Part shown: piece after piece, positions 12,385 to 25,414 of the stretch | Position numbering within the stretch: the first letter of the stretch is position 1 | Layout of the letters: each line of letters starts with the position of its first letter | Origin: Hymenopus coronatus | Lineage: Eukaryota; Arthropoda; Insecta; Mantodea; Hymenopodidae | Direction of reading: 5' to 3' | DNA length: 64,000 bases | NCBI GenBank assembly: GCA_030762935.1 | Contig: CM060883.1 | Span: 99,882,501 to 99,946,500 of the forward strand | Made by a program: the position numbers and the translations under genes | The notes under the pieces: model-generated | What the model was told of the DNA's origin: nothing | The model's input: only the letters and a program-made list of their open reading frames with translations | Databases searched by the model: none

Positions 12385-12830
12385 TATAATGAGTTTTTGT
12401 CTACCTCTTATGGTTTATTTGGTATAGAGAGTTCTTATTGAATAAATAAGTCTTCCAGGCTATTCACAGAAAGTTTCAGATAAACATGTTATTTGTTCAG
12501 TAAATATTTCAAATATTTAATTTTGTTATTAAAATTGCTACAAACTATTTTTGAGAAAATAAAAACCTTCAAAAGACTACTTTCAGCTAGGAGTTTTTTT
12601 GAAAATGTTTACCTTTGGAAGCCACTGAACTTAAAATGCCAAGTTTGGTATCTATCCAACATTTAGTTGCTGAGTTATGCTGTACACTCACAGATATTTT
12701 TCTAAAAAGATTGCTGCTTTTATTCTAGGGTTCTTAAAACCATAATTTTGCCAAAATCTTGATATCAAACTTTTCTGTGGAAAGCAATAGTTCCTCTACC
12801 TACTAGGTACTGTGTAGAGAAAGGAAAAAG
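12385..12830 (-). repeat. Interspersed repeat 'A', copy 2, truncated
   Basis: Minus-oriented partial copy: TTTTTGTCTACCTCTTATGG, TTTTTGAGAAAATAAAAACC, AAGTTTGGTATCTATC, GAGTTATGCTGTACAC and TGTGTAGAGAAAG recur in the reverse order of the plus copies. Ends about 240 bp before the last SPOC exon. Confidence 0.65.
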
Positions 12831-13072
12831 TGTTAAACATAAATCAAATACAAATTGCTCATAATTCTACATGGATTACTTATGCTATTTCATTATGAGA
12901 AGCTGTTAGATGTCACATCCATTTTAAAGTTTTGTTTACCATAATGAAGTTATAGAACAGCAATGCAGCAGATTTTTGGTTCTTGTAGGAGATAGATTAT
13001 TGCCTTGATTCTTAAACTTCTATTATCATGTAAATTGCAGTAAGTGTTTCACTAAAATGCTTTGTTTTTCAG

Positions 13073-14575
13073 CAGGTGCATGGCTTCATTATGAACACTG
13101 TGGAAGAATCTAAATCTGATGTTGCTGGGACTGCTGAAGATGAAAATGAGGCATACAGTCCATCACGATCATTCACACCTCCTGCTATGGATACAATACC
13201 ATTTATTGGTCCATCAGATGAAACACCTGCCTCGGTCCTCTCATCGCTGCCCTCCAATCTCTCCATACCTTCAAATTTGGGTGAAATTCTTGCAAGCATT
13301 AAAAAGCGAGAGACTGATGCATTACCCCCAACAAGCAACAAAGGAATCAACCTCAGAGAAGATCCAATTGTACAGAGTTACAGCGAGTCTTCAGTCGAAG
13401 CAGATCCAAATAAATTGGAAAATGATGATGCAGCCTATGATCCTGGATCAGCCGTGTATGTGAGCGATACAGATTCTCCTTACCCAGTCCCTCATACTGC
13501 AGCTTCCTCAGTAGTTCCTGCACTCTTATCACTTTCCACACCAGTGGTGCATCCTACAAAGTTGGAAGGCAAGCCATTGAGAGATCCAAGACAAAAGTCA
13601 AGTGATACAGGAAAGTGCAGTACATTAAGTTCTCTATCAGATGATGACCTGATAAAAAAAGCAATGGAAATGGAATTGGAGGCTGCTGCAACAAGCTTAC
13701 CAAACCCAGCACTTCAACAACCTCTTCCTCCAGGAGTAGATAACTTCCCTCCACCTCCACTTCCAACAATCCCACCTTCAGGCACAGCAACACCACCACC
13801 TATTATGACAATTCCATCTGTTCAGCCTCTGCCACCAGGGTTAGAAGATGAAGAATATCCACCATATTCATCATCGTTTGTGCCACTTCCTCCAGGATCT
13901 GCAGGAGTGCAAAACAGGTCCGTACCATCAGTATCTCAGGCAGTTACATATTCTGTTAGACCATCTTATCATATGCCCAGCCATCACTACAGCCCTCAAG
14001 GATACATGGGAGGACCACCACAAGGAGGAACAACAAGTTTTAATAGCTCTTATGTTTCTGGAGCAGCAGTAATGTACAATGGAGACAGAAACATCATGGA
14101 AGATCCAGGAGGAATTAGAAATAAACGAAAGTATCAGGATATGGAAGGAGATGGACATGACATGCGAGGAGAGATACCTAAGGGAATACGTGGGAGAGAA
14201 ACATGGGACCAGAAAGTACCTGTACCAATGCGTGGTCGGTTTAACCCTCATAACTTGAGAAGACGAGATAGATTTCATCCACGAGGTGGCGGGAATCCAC
14301 ATAGGAATTTTTCACGACATAGAGGTGGACGAAATGGACCTCCTCATAGATCTAGGTGGGGTGTTATGGGTAAAAACGAGGAAAAATCCTCTCGTTATGA
14401 TGCAAACATTCGGTCACAGTGGGATTCAAACATTAAAGATTTTGAGGAAAAGTTTCGTGAAAGAACAAAACATAGGGAACGGGACAGGGACAGATCTTCC
14501 AATAATGGAAGGTCTTACGGTGGTAGTTCAAGAAGTAGTAAAAATAGAAACAGTGATAGTGAAGAATCCACGTAG
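13073..14575 (+). CDS. SPOC-domain protein (PHF3/DIDO1-like), last coding exon
   Basis: Final coding exon, entered in phase 0 from the exon ending at 7164, 501 codons including stop. The acceptor TTTTTCAGCAG is a tandem NAGNAG site: using the first AG adds one Gln, using the second starts at 13076. The protein is low-complexity: an acidic start, Pro-rich PLPPGV/PLPPGL repeats (about nt 13720-13900), then a basic Arg/Gly segment (MRGRFNPHNLRRRDRFHPRG and following RGG-type repeats) and a Lys/Arg/Glu-rich end (RERTKHRERDRDRSS). An RG-rich end fits RNA binding and is known in DIDO-type proteins. An open frame in the other phase at 13119-13463 is a shadow. Confidence 0.9.
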   Translation, partial: QVHGFIMNTVEESKSDVAGTAEDENEAYSPSRSFTPPAMDTIPFIGPSDETPASVLSSLPSNLSIPSNLGEILASIKKRETDALPPTSNKGINLREDPIVQSYSESSVEADPNKLENDDAAYDPGSAVYVSDTDSPYPVPHTAASSVVPALLSLSTPVVHPTKLEGKPLRDPRQKSSDTGKCSTLSSLSDDDLIKKAMEMELEAAATSLPNPALQQPLPPGVDNFPPPPLPTIPPSGTATPPPIMTIPSVQPLPPGLEDEEYPPYSSSFVPLPPGSAGVQNRSVPSVSQAVTYSVRPSYHMPSHHYSPQGYMGGPPQGGTTSFNSSYVSGAAVMYNGDRNIMEDPGGIRNKRKYQDMEGDGHDMRGEIPKGIRGRETWDQKVPVPMRGRFNPHNLRRRDRFHPRGGGNPHRNFSRHRGGRNGPPHRSRWGVMGKNEEKSSRYDANIRSQWDSNIKDFEEKFRERTKHRERDRDRSSNNGRSYGGSSRSSKNRNSDSEEST

Positions 14576-17500
14576 AATTTGCAAAAGTGAGACTTTGCAT
14601 CTTTAACACTGTTGTTTACTGAAGTTAATGTGGAAAACAATCACAATAATCGCTATTTCAACTACAATTTAGTGACATTTCTTGTAACATAAAGCATATG
14701 ATTGATTTGAATGATAATTTGTTTTAACGTTATGCACAGTTAGACAATGATTTATCATCTGAAAGTGTATAAAGTATGCTTGTATATAATTACATTTCTT
14801 AATGTTGCAATGAAGCTCAGAGTCTGCAGGCAATCTGCTTGCCAGTACATAGTTTAACATTTGGTACCTTTTTTGTATGTCGTAAATGAATCATCCAGTT
14901 GCATTTATATTCCATTACCCTGTGAGTATATTAATGTACTAAATCTGTAAGAAGACAGGGTAAATCAGGTGTCTACATATTTGTTACATCTCATAGTTTA
15001 TGCTGCATTCATTTTGAAAAATAATTCATTCAAGCACTGTTTTATTTCACATGTAATTTTATTTGTCAAGCTGCGCTGTTAAACATCCAAAATCTTGAAC
15101 TAGTCATGATAGAATAAAGACAGAATTATCATTAAAAGGAAGCATGGTGATACTGCAAACCATTATTACACTGCAGCATATACAATAAATATGCTATTGA
15201 AGGCTGCTTAATATCTTATTTTGTTCATTTAAGTTTTCAAGAAGTAAAACCCAGCAATTGGATTTATTTAATACAGAGAAATAAAGACAACTCTTTTAAA
15301 AAAATAACTGCAGTGTTACCATTGTAAGAACACCCTACATTTTTAAACAAATGCAAGAAAGAAAGAAAAAGATTTTATACATATGTTTTTGTATATAGAT
15401 AATAAAAGATATTTTTGTTTATCTTGTTTTTAAATGCATTGAGAAATGAAATACTAACATAAACTTGAAAATCCTGTTTCTTTAAGAATTTTGTGGCACA
15501 TGTATATTATTCCTTGGATGACATTTAAAAAAATTCCTTTTCACATTTGGTATGAATAATGCCATAAAGCTGGACATGTAAAAATAAAGGGTGATGTAAA
15601 TATTTATAGTTTTATTTCTTTATAGACATAGTTCTATCCCCATTATTGGTAATGATATGCTGTGAATAACTGTCAGAAGCAAGTGTATTCTGATATAAAG
15701 GAGATCCGTGGTGATAGCTCTTGCTTTCCATCAGTGAATTATTATATACTCCAAAAAGATCTTCTCAATGTGTATAGCAAGATAATCAAAAAACCAGAGA
15801 TGGCACTAGCTTTCAGCTTTTCTAGACTTACATGTTTTATAGGCCAACTTTTTAATTTATGTTGCCAGGAAACAATGTCTTCTAGTGCTGCCAAATAATT
15901 AAATGATGTTGAATTTGAAAAGGTATAATTTCATTTATTTTCTTATTCATTTCCTAGAGTTTTCTCTCACCAGTGCTATTGAAAATTTACTTACCACACA
16001 GAAGTGAGCCTTAATTTACAGCTATTGCAGGCTATTTGAAGAGTTTCAATAAATTAGCTCCTAAATGGAATAAAAGCCGTAGTTCATCTGCAAATTAATT
16101 AAAATGAAATGGTAGTATGCCTATTAGCATATCGAATCTCAAATGCAGAGTATGTGTAATGCAAATGTGTGTTTTGTATAATTATATGTTATTATCAGAG
16201 GTACACACCCTACCTCAAATGTTTGCTTATGCATGGGAGAAATAATTACATGGCTCTTGTTCTTGCCTATAAAATGTGAGGTTTTCTTCCTTAGTAACTA
16301 TGTGTAATCAATGCTTTCACCAAAAAAGAAATTCTTGTAAAAGATTTTTATGACAATTTAAGAGATGCTCCTATGAGTGAAAACTATAATATTAACCCAT
16401 TTACTGTGAGCTCTTTAAAGCATGCCTCTTTGCTTTATGTCAAGGAATATTGGTTTAAATCCCAGCTGACAATTAAACTCTGCATCAGTGGTTAAAATGC
16501 CAGATTATACTGCTAAGTTTTAACATATAGGAAGAAAGAAAGAAAAAATAAATATTTATTGAAATTGTAACTAAAAAGGATAAAGTTTAAAGGTAAGCAT
16601 GGATTGCTTGCATTCAATTTTTTTGCTATTTATTTTGTATACTCATTTATTCTCTCCCATAATCTAAGGTACATAATTTTAGCCTAATATGAAGCAGAGA
16701 AGCTTGGAGTGCTTTGTGCAGCCTATTTATGTGAAGACAGCTAGAGTGGATGATCACAACAGAGTACCAAGAATTTCCTGAAATGAAATATCCATATGGA
16801 GATGAACCTTTTTGTAAATCGTAAACTATGCCTTACTACATACAAATATAAGTAGACATGATGAATGAACTTTGTAACATAATTTGGGGGTGAGCAGCAG
16901 CAAAGTTCCATGTTGTATAAAGCCTATGTTACATTCTTTATGGCAAGCACATGTATATTTCCATTAATTTCTTGCACTGTGATATGGTCCAAATACAATG
17001 GGACATCTCAGGGGTCACACATAACTCGTACTTCTTTTCTAATGCATTTTTCTTGTAGTATATTAGAATATGTAGACCGTTATAATCATAAAGAGCAAAA
17101 AATGTTCATTCATAAGTTATAAAATTACATGAAACATTATGCTAATGAGTAAAACTCCTTCGCAGCATTGTTTGAGCTGTTGCACTAAGTCTACAAGCTA
17201 ACTGCCAAACTCTAATCTCTTTTAGGAAAGATTCTGCTCACAGCAGGTGAAGAGCATCTGCATTCTATCCATACACCAAGGGATTAATGTTAAAAATAAA
17301 AGGAAAGTTTCCATGAAAATATTAAAAGTATGTGCCATGTGAGTTAAACAAAATGAAACACTAACTTGAATTCTAGTCCCTCCCCCCAGTAAAACTTGTA
17401 AAGGAAGAGTATTTAATTTTGAAAGCTGTTTCTTTAAAATGCATGGAATTATCAGTCACACCTAGATTCGGTGCACATGTTGCATCTACTCACTCCATAT

Positions 17501-18369
17501 AGGCCTCTTAGAAGATCTTGATGGTAATTGGAAACATGTGCTTGAAAAATTACTGGCTTCTCCACCATAACAATTTTAAAATTGTTTAGACCCTATCTTT
17601 ATCCTTTTACCCCTAAGAACTCTAATATTCCACATTCATACATGGGTATATTTTAGCAACATAAGAATTATCCAGATGGTCAGTTAATTAAGTAAAAAAT
17701 GTATTTTGGGATAGGATGCTTTGCTTGATGTTTTGTTTGTAACTGACAAACTTGTTGAGAATATAGGCAACTACAAATGGGATGAGGTTTGTCCTTGAGC
17801 TGGCAGCCAATCAGAGTGCTGTGTGTTGACATATTGCAAGGGAGTAACGCACTAAGTGATTCAATCTCTCATAAATACCGCTTGCGCTATTCAAATTTTG
17901 CAACAACAAAAAATCATAAGGAAGATAGGGAATAATGTTTGTAACAGAACCATAAAAACCACAGCTTTTTAGCTCATGAATAAACATACCCATGTATTAT
18001 ATCAGAATCACTTAAGCACTGTAATGATCATTATTATTGTATGTATGGTCTACTGTACATGTACATAAATGCAGAATTACTTAGAAATGGTATGTAAACT
18101 ATTGACATTGATACTAAAAGAATTATTACATTTATTACACTTGGCAAGCTGTTAAAGTGGAGAGACAGAGAGCGAGCAAACACACTCTTGTTATATCTCA
18201 GGGCTCATGTTGATTATCCATAGTCCCTGCAGAGTTCTTAGTCAGGAATAGAGCAAATGCAATGGCTTACAGTGGTGAACTTGGTAGTAAATCTAAGAGG
18301 CGGGTATTGCGTAGCCAGGTTCAAAGTGTTATTTTTAGGGTCTACCCTTTTTTTAAAAAAAAAAAAGTA
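14576..18369 (+). other. 3' UTR of the SPOC-domain gene and downstream intergenic sequence
   Basis: AATAAA signals stand at 15113-15118, 15184-15189, 15280-15285, 15401-15406 and 15583-15588, so the transcript probably ends between 15.1 and 15.7 kb with alternative polyadenylation. Beyond that, to 18369, I see AT-rich sequence with no gene. Confidence 0.55.
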
Positions 18370-19065
18370 ATGAAGACAGTAATCAACTCGATTTGAAAAA
18401 TGCTCAACAGCTTACTGCTAAAGCATGTGGTATAAGTAAAGCAAGTGTGTCTTGTATTTGCGGAGATGCAGTAGTGCTCCAGTGTTTGTGTCGCCTAGAA
18501 AACACAATGGACCTCCGAAGAGGGTTACATATTTAAGTAATTTTGACAAGGACGTTGTACATAGGACTGAGTTGTATGACCAATGGGAGTTTCCAACAAT
18601 ATAAAGACTAACTTGCACTGTTATCATATACTGGTTCAAATTTGTCTACTTATGTAATTTTGAGAGGATTAGGGTGCAGGTACAGAAAGACAATTTTTAA
18701 AGGAGAGGAGTAACATTGTAGTGATAAAATTTTTATGCAAAATGCACAAAATTCAAAATTCAATTTGGCAAATCTCCTCAAAAAAGGGTGGTCTAAGGTA
18801 CCTGTTGGAAGGAGCAGTTGGCTATTCATTTGTCATGTAGGATCTGCTAAGACAGGATTCCTATCGAAACCAAATGGATTTTTCTGCCCAAAACCACCTC
18901 AGACTATCATGAAATGACAGCTGAAACATTTAAGGAATGATTTCGGAACAGATTCTTGAATTATTTAGAAGAGGGAAGCGTAATTATAATGGATAATACA
19001 TTCAGTTATAGAAAAAACAAACTTCCAAATATGGCCAGCAGAAAGAACCAAATTGTTGAATGGTG
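18370..19065 (+). pseudogene. IS630-like (DDE_3) transposase pseudogene, 5' part
   Basis: Broken frames in order recall an IS630-type transposase: a helix-turn-helix-like stretch (LTAKACGISKASVSCI), a linker (SPRKHNGPPKRVTYLSNFDK, then DVVHRTELYD), a piece reading STYVILRGLGCRYRKT, and the DDE region with SVIIMDNTFSYRK. In this family the Asp of the MDN motif is catalytic. NKLPNMASRKNQIVEW follows, and then the homology stops abruptly where Penelope-like sequence begins. Multiple stops and frameshifts. The 3' part resumes near 20860. Confidence 0.65.
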
Positions 19066-20780
19066 ATTCCAGTGTGAATCAGTTCTGAACCAAATACAAA
19101 ATCTAAAACACCACACTACCCCAACCAAAAAAAAAAACAATAAAATCATTAAAAGAAAAATCGATAATATACACAAATCAGATAAAGGGAACACTTTAGT
19201 AACTTTGGATAAAGATGATTATGTAACAGAGTTGGAAATACTACTGCAAATTCCAGAATACATATAGACAAAAACCCTTTAAAAACATGCGTCAAGACAC
19301 TCCAGAACACACTAACATCAGCTGATAAATCAATTATTAGAACAGATTTTCCCATTATACCCAGATTATATGTGCCACCAAAAATCCACAAATCAGGTAA
19401 TAAAATGGGACCCAAAGTGAATAACATAAACTCTCCTACATATAAACTAGCTAAATGGCTGTCAAAAACATTCAACTCTTTACCTACTTTCCAAAGTCTC
19501 AACATAAAAAACTCCATAGAATAAATAAGACAACTTTCAAACATAAATATTGCACCTACAGAAATGTGGTATCATTTGATGTTCCTGCATTGTTCCCTAG
19601 AATACCAACAGAAGAATTATTGCAACTTCTAGAGCATTGGTTAAAAAACAGCAATATACCCAGCACACAAACAGAAGATTACATAAAACTAACTAAGCAA
19701 TGCTTGGTCCAAAACTATCTTTCCAAGAAAAAGTCTGCAAACAAATTACTGGACTAACCATGGGCAATCATGTCAACTTTCTTAGCAGAATTACACACGA
19801 GTTATTTTGAATGCAAAATCACAAACAGTTTCCCACAACTTTTCAAAACCTGTTTAAAATATGTAGATGATATTTTTGCCATAGTTCCAATAAAACTTGC
19901 AGCAGAAACCCTAAAATAGCTAAATTTACAAAAAAAGATCCATAGAATTTAGTATGGAAAAAGAAGAAAATGGATTGTTACCTTACCTAGATATTAAAAT
20001 CTTTAGAAGCCACAATAAACTTTCTTTTGGCATCTTCAGAAAACCCAGCCACACAGAAAACTACATAAAGAAGAATAGCTACAACAGTTGTGTATAGCAC
20101 AAGCTATAGACTGGTACACCTGCTATACCAGCACATCATACAACTAGCGATCAAAAACATAAATAGATAAGAAGATTAAGAACTTTGAAAGACAGAAACA
20201 TATTCAGGAAATAACAACACTCCAAGAACCACAAACATACAGAAAGTTCACTTTGGTACGCCATAAATTTCAAAAAATAAAACATCACCTTCACTCCTCA
20301 GAATCACCATAGTGTACAAAAACTGCTGTGTAACAAAAGAAAAGACCCTATCCCTAGAGAAAAGTTAGCTGGAATATACCAAATAGATTGTAATCTAGTA
20401 TACATAGGCAGAACCAAAAGAAATGTGGAAACAAGACTAAAAGATCATATGAGATGTTTATACCAAAAACAGTTAGACAAATCAGTAGCGCAACATTTCT
20501 GGATCTCACACCCAGTATAAAACTTTTAAAACCTATAAAAAACAGCTACGAATTAGAAAAAAGATTCATGTATGAAAACATAAAGACCATGTTAAGAATT
20601 TTGAATTACCACCACCCTTGGGAGATTAATCACCCCATCACCAGAGAGCACCAGCAGTGTACAGTCTCCCCAGGATGGGAAACGAAAGTGGCACGATCTG
20701 TTGGAGAATTGTTGATAATGGGAACAATACCTCATTCCCAAAACTCGGCCAAGTAAGTGGAATTTTCAGTGATGTAGTGT
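19066..20780 (+). pseudogene. Degenerate Penelope-like element inserted in the transposase
   Basis: Plus-strand frames, heavily broken, give a Penelope-type reverse transcriptase: NPRLYVPPKIHKSGNK..GPKVN, SPTYKLAKWLSKT, VVSFDVPALFPRIPTEELL, TMGN, and RYVDDIF-like sequence near 19860. They are followed by a GIY-YIG endonuclease (LAGIYQIDCNLVYIGRTKRN, ETRLKDHMR) near 20360-20460. The RT then GIY-YIG order is diagnostic of Penelope-like elements. It is a different lineage from the palindromic copy at 2.2-3.7 kb. Ends are approximate; no target duplication found. Confidence 0.75.
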
Positions 20781-20859
20781 TACCATTTACTAACTCACTT
20801 ATTATATGACCACGCACCACAGTTAATAGCTTTTATTCCCTCAAATTAGAAATAACTGA

Positions 20860-20976
20860 ATGACTTACACAGCAAGACCTGGAAAGAAACGGGTTGTGAT
20901 GAGATTTTGGAACCTATCATCATACAAGAAACTGATGACAGTGATACGGAGGAGCCAGTTCCATTGGATTAAAAGA
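20860..20976 (+). pseudogene. IS630-like transposase pseudogene, 3' tail
   Basis: After the Penelope insertion a frame reads TWKETGCDEILEPIIIQETD, continuing DSDTEEPVPLD and stop. This acidic ending is like the C-terminus of the interrupted transposase family. It supports the view that the Penelope element inserted into the transposase. Confidence 0.45.
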
Positions 20977-23900
20977 GCAGGAAATTCATAAACTATAATA
21001 ATACAGCATTTAAGAAAACATGTACATAATATGCATGTTCAAGTTTTAAATTGTAAAACTGCAAAATTATAGGGTTTCTTTATGTTGCCAGGCAGATTTA
21101 CATGCTCAGTGTGTGAGTGAGAGGTTAATATGAAAAGACCTGGCAATGCAGAGCATGATAACACATCTGATTGACTGCAGCGTAGAACTCTTCCCATTTT
21201 AAAAACATTATAACTGCCTCTTAGATGCACACCACATTTCCAAAGCATCAAGTTCATGTGTTTAACCACTGCATGCTCGTCCAGAAAACATTTTGCTTAT
21301 TTGATATTACCACCTGTGCTAGCTGAATAATTTAAGATAAGCACATTAGATGCAATTTTAAATTTGATTACCTTCTCTTTATCCCATGTTGTGTTGCAAT
21401 ATTAAAGTTCTGTAATTTTCTTGTAGAAAAACATATATGAATATTCAGTAGCTGATTATCAAAATGTTCTAGATGTTCCAGTGCCATAAACATCTCAAAA
21501 CTAAACATTTGACAGTGCAACAGGGAACAGGATCAGCATTATGTAACCTACTCTATTTGATTTATCCCCCCCCCCTTTATTTTTGCTCTGCCTGCAACTG
21601 CTAGGTCCTACATGCTCTCCAGATTTCTGTATTTCCATGTAGATACAAGGGAAATAATGGAATATACTAGATTGAATGCTAGTCAATGTTTTAAGAATGG
21701 GTCTCTGTGTGATAGCTTTAAGATGTCATTATTGTTGCATGACCAGGAAGAGAAAAATAAGGGTAAGGATTTCCCATTTAAGGAGACATGGGTCAAAATG
21801 TGCAGCAGTAGTAAATTAGCCATAGATTTTTAAACTATTTGAGCTATTGACTTGAAATTTGAGATGCTACAATATTTTGCATTTACCATGGTTATTGCAA
21901 CATCAAGAATTTGAAAGAATCAATGATTCAACAACATAACCTAACCTGAGAGTCCAGAACATAAAGAGCATTTTCTCAACAAGTAATACTTGTGATATGA
22001 AAGTTATATTTGTGCACAGTTTTTTTGTATCATAGATAACAAATCTCTGCTGAGAAAAGTTTGTTACAAGAGTACTTATTTCTTTAAAAAATATTTGTTT
22101 TAGCTCAATGATAACAGTGAAAAAAATCGACATCGAAGTCAAAACCTGTGTATGAACAATCAAGACAAAACTTTCTGAAGAGAATTGCTAATTAATGAGA
22201 AAGAAGTGTGCAAAGTTTCATTTCTGTATCTATAATATTTGTTTAAGAAAATTTTCCTTACAAACAGGAAATTGTGAATTGAGCAAAACAAGCTTTAAAA
22301 CTTCTAAACATATCTAAGTACACATTTTATGTTAGGTATGAGTACATTTTAATGTGCGTTTTGAGGTGTTCATAACTGACTTTGGGGCAAGCTATGTTTA
22401 TGAACATGATTTTCCAGTATTTTATAACTTTTTATGTTTGAGCCTATCACCACACAATGAATGTTGAAGATTGGCATCTGTTGATCAAAATATTAATGTT
22501 CAGAACTGGGGCAGGGGTCGTCTTGCATTTGCGGTATGTTTTGCGAATACCATGCGGGTAAAAAGTAAGTTTCAAACTTTGTGGACACTTCAGTGGTGAA
22601 GCCTGGGGAAAATGTTATAAATTACCAAGGTTGCGACATGTACGGCAGATTTTGTGCGCTTCATTTCGCGCCAAAAAGTAGCTGTTGAGCGGGTCTAAGA
22701 GTATTCTCGTGGGAATAAGGATTACTCCCATAGATAAATAAAATTAGGTACATTCCGTTTACATCGATGGTTGCACGATGTATTGGAAGCTAACAGTGCA
22801 TCAGAAAGAGAAAAGTTAGCTGAACATGGTACAGTCACGATCAGAGCCTTGCGAACTAGCAGGGACATGCTCCGATAGCTCATAACCAGCACAAACCAAT
22901 CATAAACGTGACAGATGGTCCAAATCATATGAGTAAAACTCTTTTTCCAATTGAAGCAGGACTGTTAACATGTCTACGCTATCCTGAAGATTCCTTCTCG
23001 GTTAAAGGTGTTACGGTAATGCAATGCAGTTTTATCAAGTCTACCGCTTTCAACGGTGCTTTAATGCATAAAGGTTATAAAACTGGTGCTCAAATTGAAA
23101 TACTGGAGAGAAAAACCAGATTTTCACATTTCATTAACAATAATCATATTCGCTCCCGTATTTGCATTGTTAAGGCCAACACTGCGTACCGGGTGAATAT
23201 GACACCTTGTGTGCGAGTGTGAAAGCCTGAACGTCGATAGATGCGGAACTTTGTCCTTTCACATTTATCTTTAGATTTCATAGCAATATTTTAAAACTCC
23301 ATCCCACCCATCTAGCTACGTTAATGTAATTTTATGATGCCAGAAATTCTCCAAGCTGTTTCACTAGTACAGAAATGGGATGGAAAGCAACATTGCTGGG
23401 CAAAAGTTCCGCATCGGAATTAACAATGCAACTAACTGAATTTCATCTTATTCCATTCAGAAATTGCATTTGTTTAACTAGTGCTGAATTTACTAAGTAT
23501 ATTCTGGAACCTGCGCTGAATTTAGGTTAGTTACATTTGAAATGTTTCTAACACACACGGAGATAGAACCAGCACTAAAGTTTGGTTAGTTATACATACA
23601 TATTTCTAATATACATACAAAGGCGCTTGATGTTATAGGTATACAGCATTACGGTATGTCCATTTTGGTGCAATCAATTATACTGCACAATCATAGGGGT
23701 TTTTCCATATTTGATTTGTCATAACTTTAGCAAATACTACGGTCCCCTTCAACACATATGTTCGTATTTTTCACAAAAGTAAACACCCATGTTCCGTTTG
23801 GAGCTCGCGAAGGGCGTTCTTGCATAGAGGGCAATGTGGCTAGAATACTAACCGTGAGCCACTCCGGGTTGAGAAGCTACTATTGGCTCTCTGCCTATGA

Positions 23901-24584
23901 CGTAGCTGAGAGCGAAGTCGAGCACGCGAAATACATAATCAGTGCAGCGAAAGCCTAATTATCAACTACTAAAACACATGTTGTCAGTTTTTTAGAAAGC
24001 ATATTAATTCACGTACATTGTTAACACAGCGCAACAAAACGTGCGAAAACTACATTATACTAGTAATGTCTAACTACAGGAATAAGAAGTACGGGAGCGC
24101 AAACTGTAGGTGCTACAAGCGATTTAAGACATGAATTTCTTTAAGAGCGATAAAGAATAATTTACAGCTACTCAAAGAATACATTGAATAGACATGCTGC
24201 TACATATTCTTACCGTAAACAATGAAAACTTATATATCACTAGTGTTGGTTTATGGTGTTTTGGAAGATGACGCGGCCCACTGCTTATTCTTCCCTTCTG
24301 CGTATTTATTTAACACTTGTTGCCTATTTTTGGAATTTAAATATCTAATTCTAATAAACGTTCTAGTTCGAACATAGAGAGTAATAATTTTTTCCCGGAC
24401 GTCTGGAAACTTTTCTTTTAGTAAAACTAGTAAAGCTTTCAACACACATTTGACTTTTCAAACGGTTTGCCCGTGAAATGCACAAAACATTATTTCAAAC
24501 TGGCGAATTGTTTCCATCAATTTCTGGCAGTGTGTCTCGTTAAATCACATGATTTATGTTAAACGCACTTTTGTGTAGAGCTGA
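20977..24584. other. Intergenic, no gene recognised
   Basis: No recognisable coding sequence. The part from about 22500 to 24580 is richer in CG than its surroundings. Open frames at 22908-23222 and 23758-23958 match nothing I know. The stretch 23754-23835 resembles the reverse complement of 32685-32760 (shared phrases TTTTCACAAAAGTAAA, CCCATGTTC, GCATAGAGGG), so at least part of it is repeat. Confidence 0.5.
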
Positions 24585-25359
24585 CCTTTTCCGAGATATT
24601 CCTTGTTATTGGCTTCAATTTTAAAATACTCATACCTTTTTCAGACAGGAAGTGTCCATTTTTCTTGTGTTCTACTCCTGTTCTTATTCGTGCAATTACG
24701 GAGACATATATGGGAATTATATGCAATTATCTTATTACTTGCTTCCTTGTAAGTAGAAGGGAAATAAGGGAATACACCAGGATAAAGCGATAGTCAAATC
24801 TTTTAAAAGCTGGTTGTTATATGTTTGAACTACCTTTGTTTGTATGGACATATTCCCGTATCAGAAAATACAAGTTTTTGCTTTCTCTACATGCACCATG
24901 TACTTAGTGTATAGAGAGGCTATTGCATTCCACCCAAAAAGTTGATACCGAGATTTCACCTGAAATACACGTTTTAGAGTCTCTTGTATAAAAGAGTATT
25001 TTTAAAGAAAGGTCCGCGCGCGTAAGTGTGTGTCCCTGTGTCTGTGAACACAACTCAAAAACGAAAAGTCGGTAAATTACCAAAATTGGTGTTTAAGTTT
25101 AGTATCTTCTAGGTACGTGACACACCCCAAACTGACCCCTTTAGATGGGAAAATTCTGGATTTTCTCAAAAATGGCTTTAACGATTTTGATTAAAATACC
25201 ATTTATATGAGCAATAAAATGTATATTTTGAATTTTCTGGGAATAGCCTCTAAAGACCTCTTTACTCTGGATGCCTTTCGCGTAACTAGTAAACCGTAAG
25301 AGACAGACAAAAACTTACAACACACCAAATGTAGATCACGTTTAAACCCACAATTTATG

Positions 25360-25414
<55 letters not shown>

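Larger units (their letters stand above)
7165..13072 (+). other. Large intron of the SPOC-domain gene with repeat insertions
   Basis: 5.9-kb intron. It contains two copies of the unclassified interspersed repeat (7630-8422 and 12385-12830), a possible SINE fragment (9230-9465) and a perfect 26-bp inverted repeat (10698-10777). Small open frames at 10128-10697 and 11949-12149 have no recognisable domain or splice support. Confidence 0.75.

Noticed and set aside
13928..14302. Antisense frame across the last SPOC exon
   Set aside because: Shadow of the low-complexity sense coding sequence.
22908..23222. 104-aa frame
   Set aside because: No recognisable motif, and neighbouring sequence looks like old repeat.
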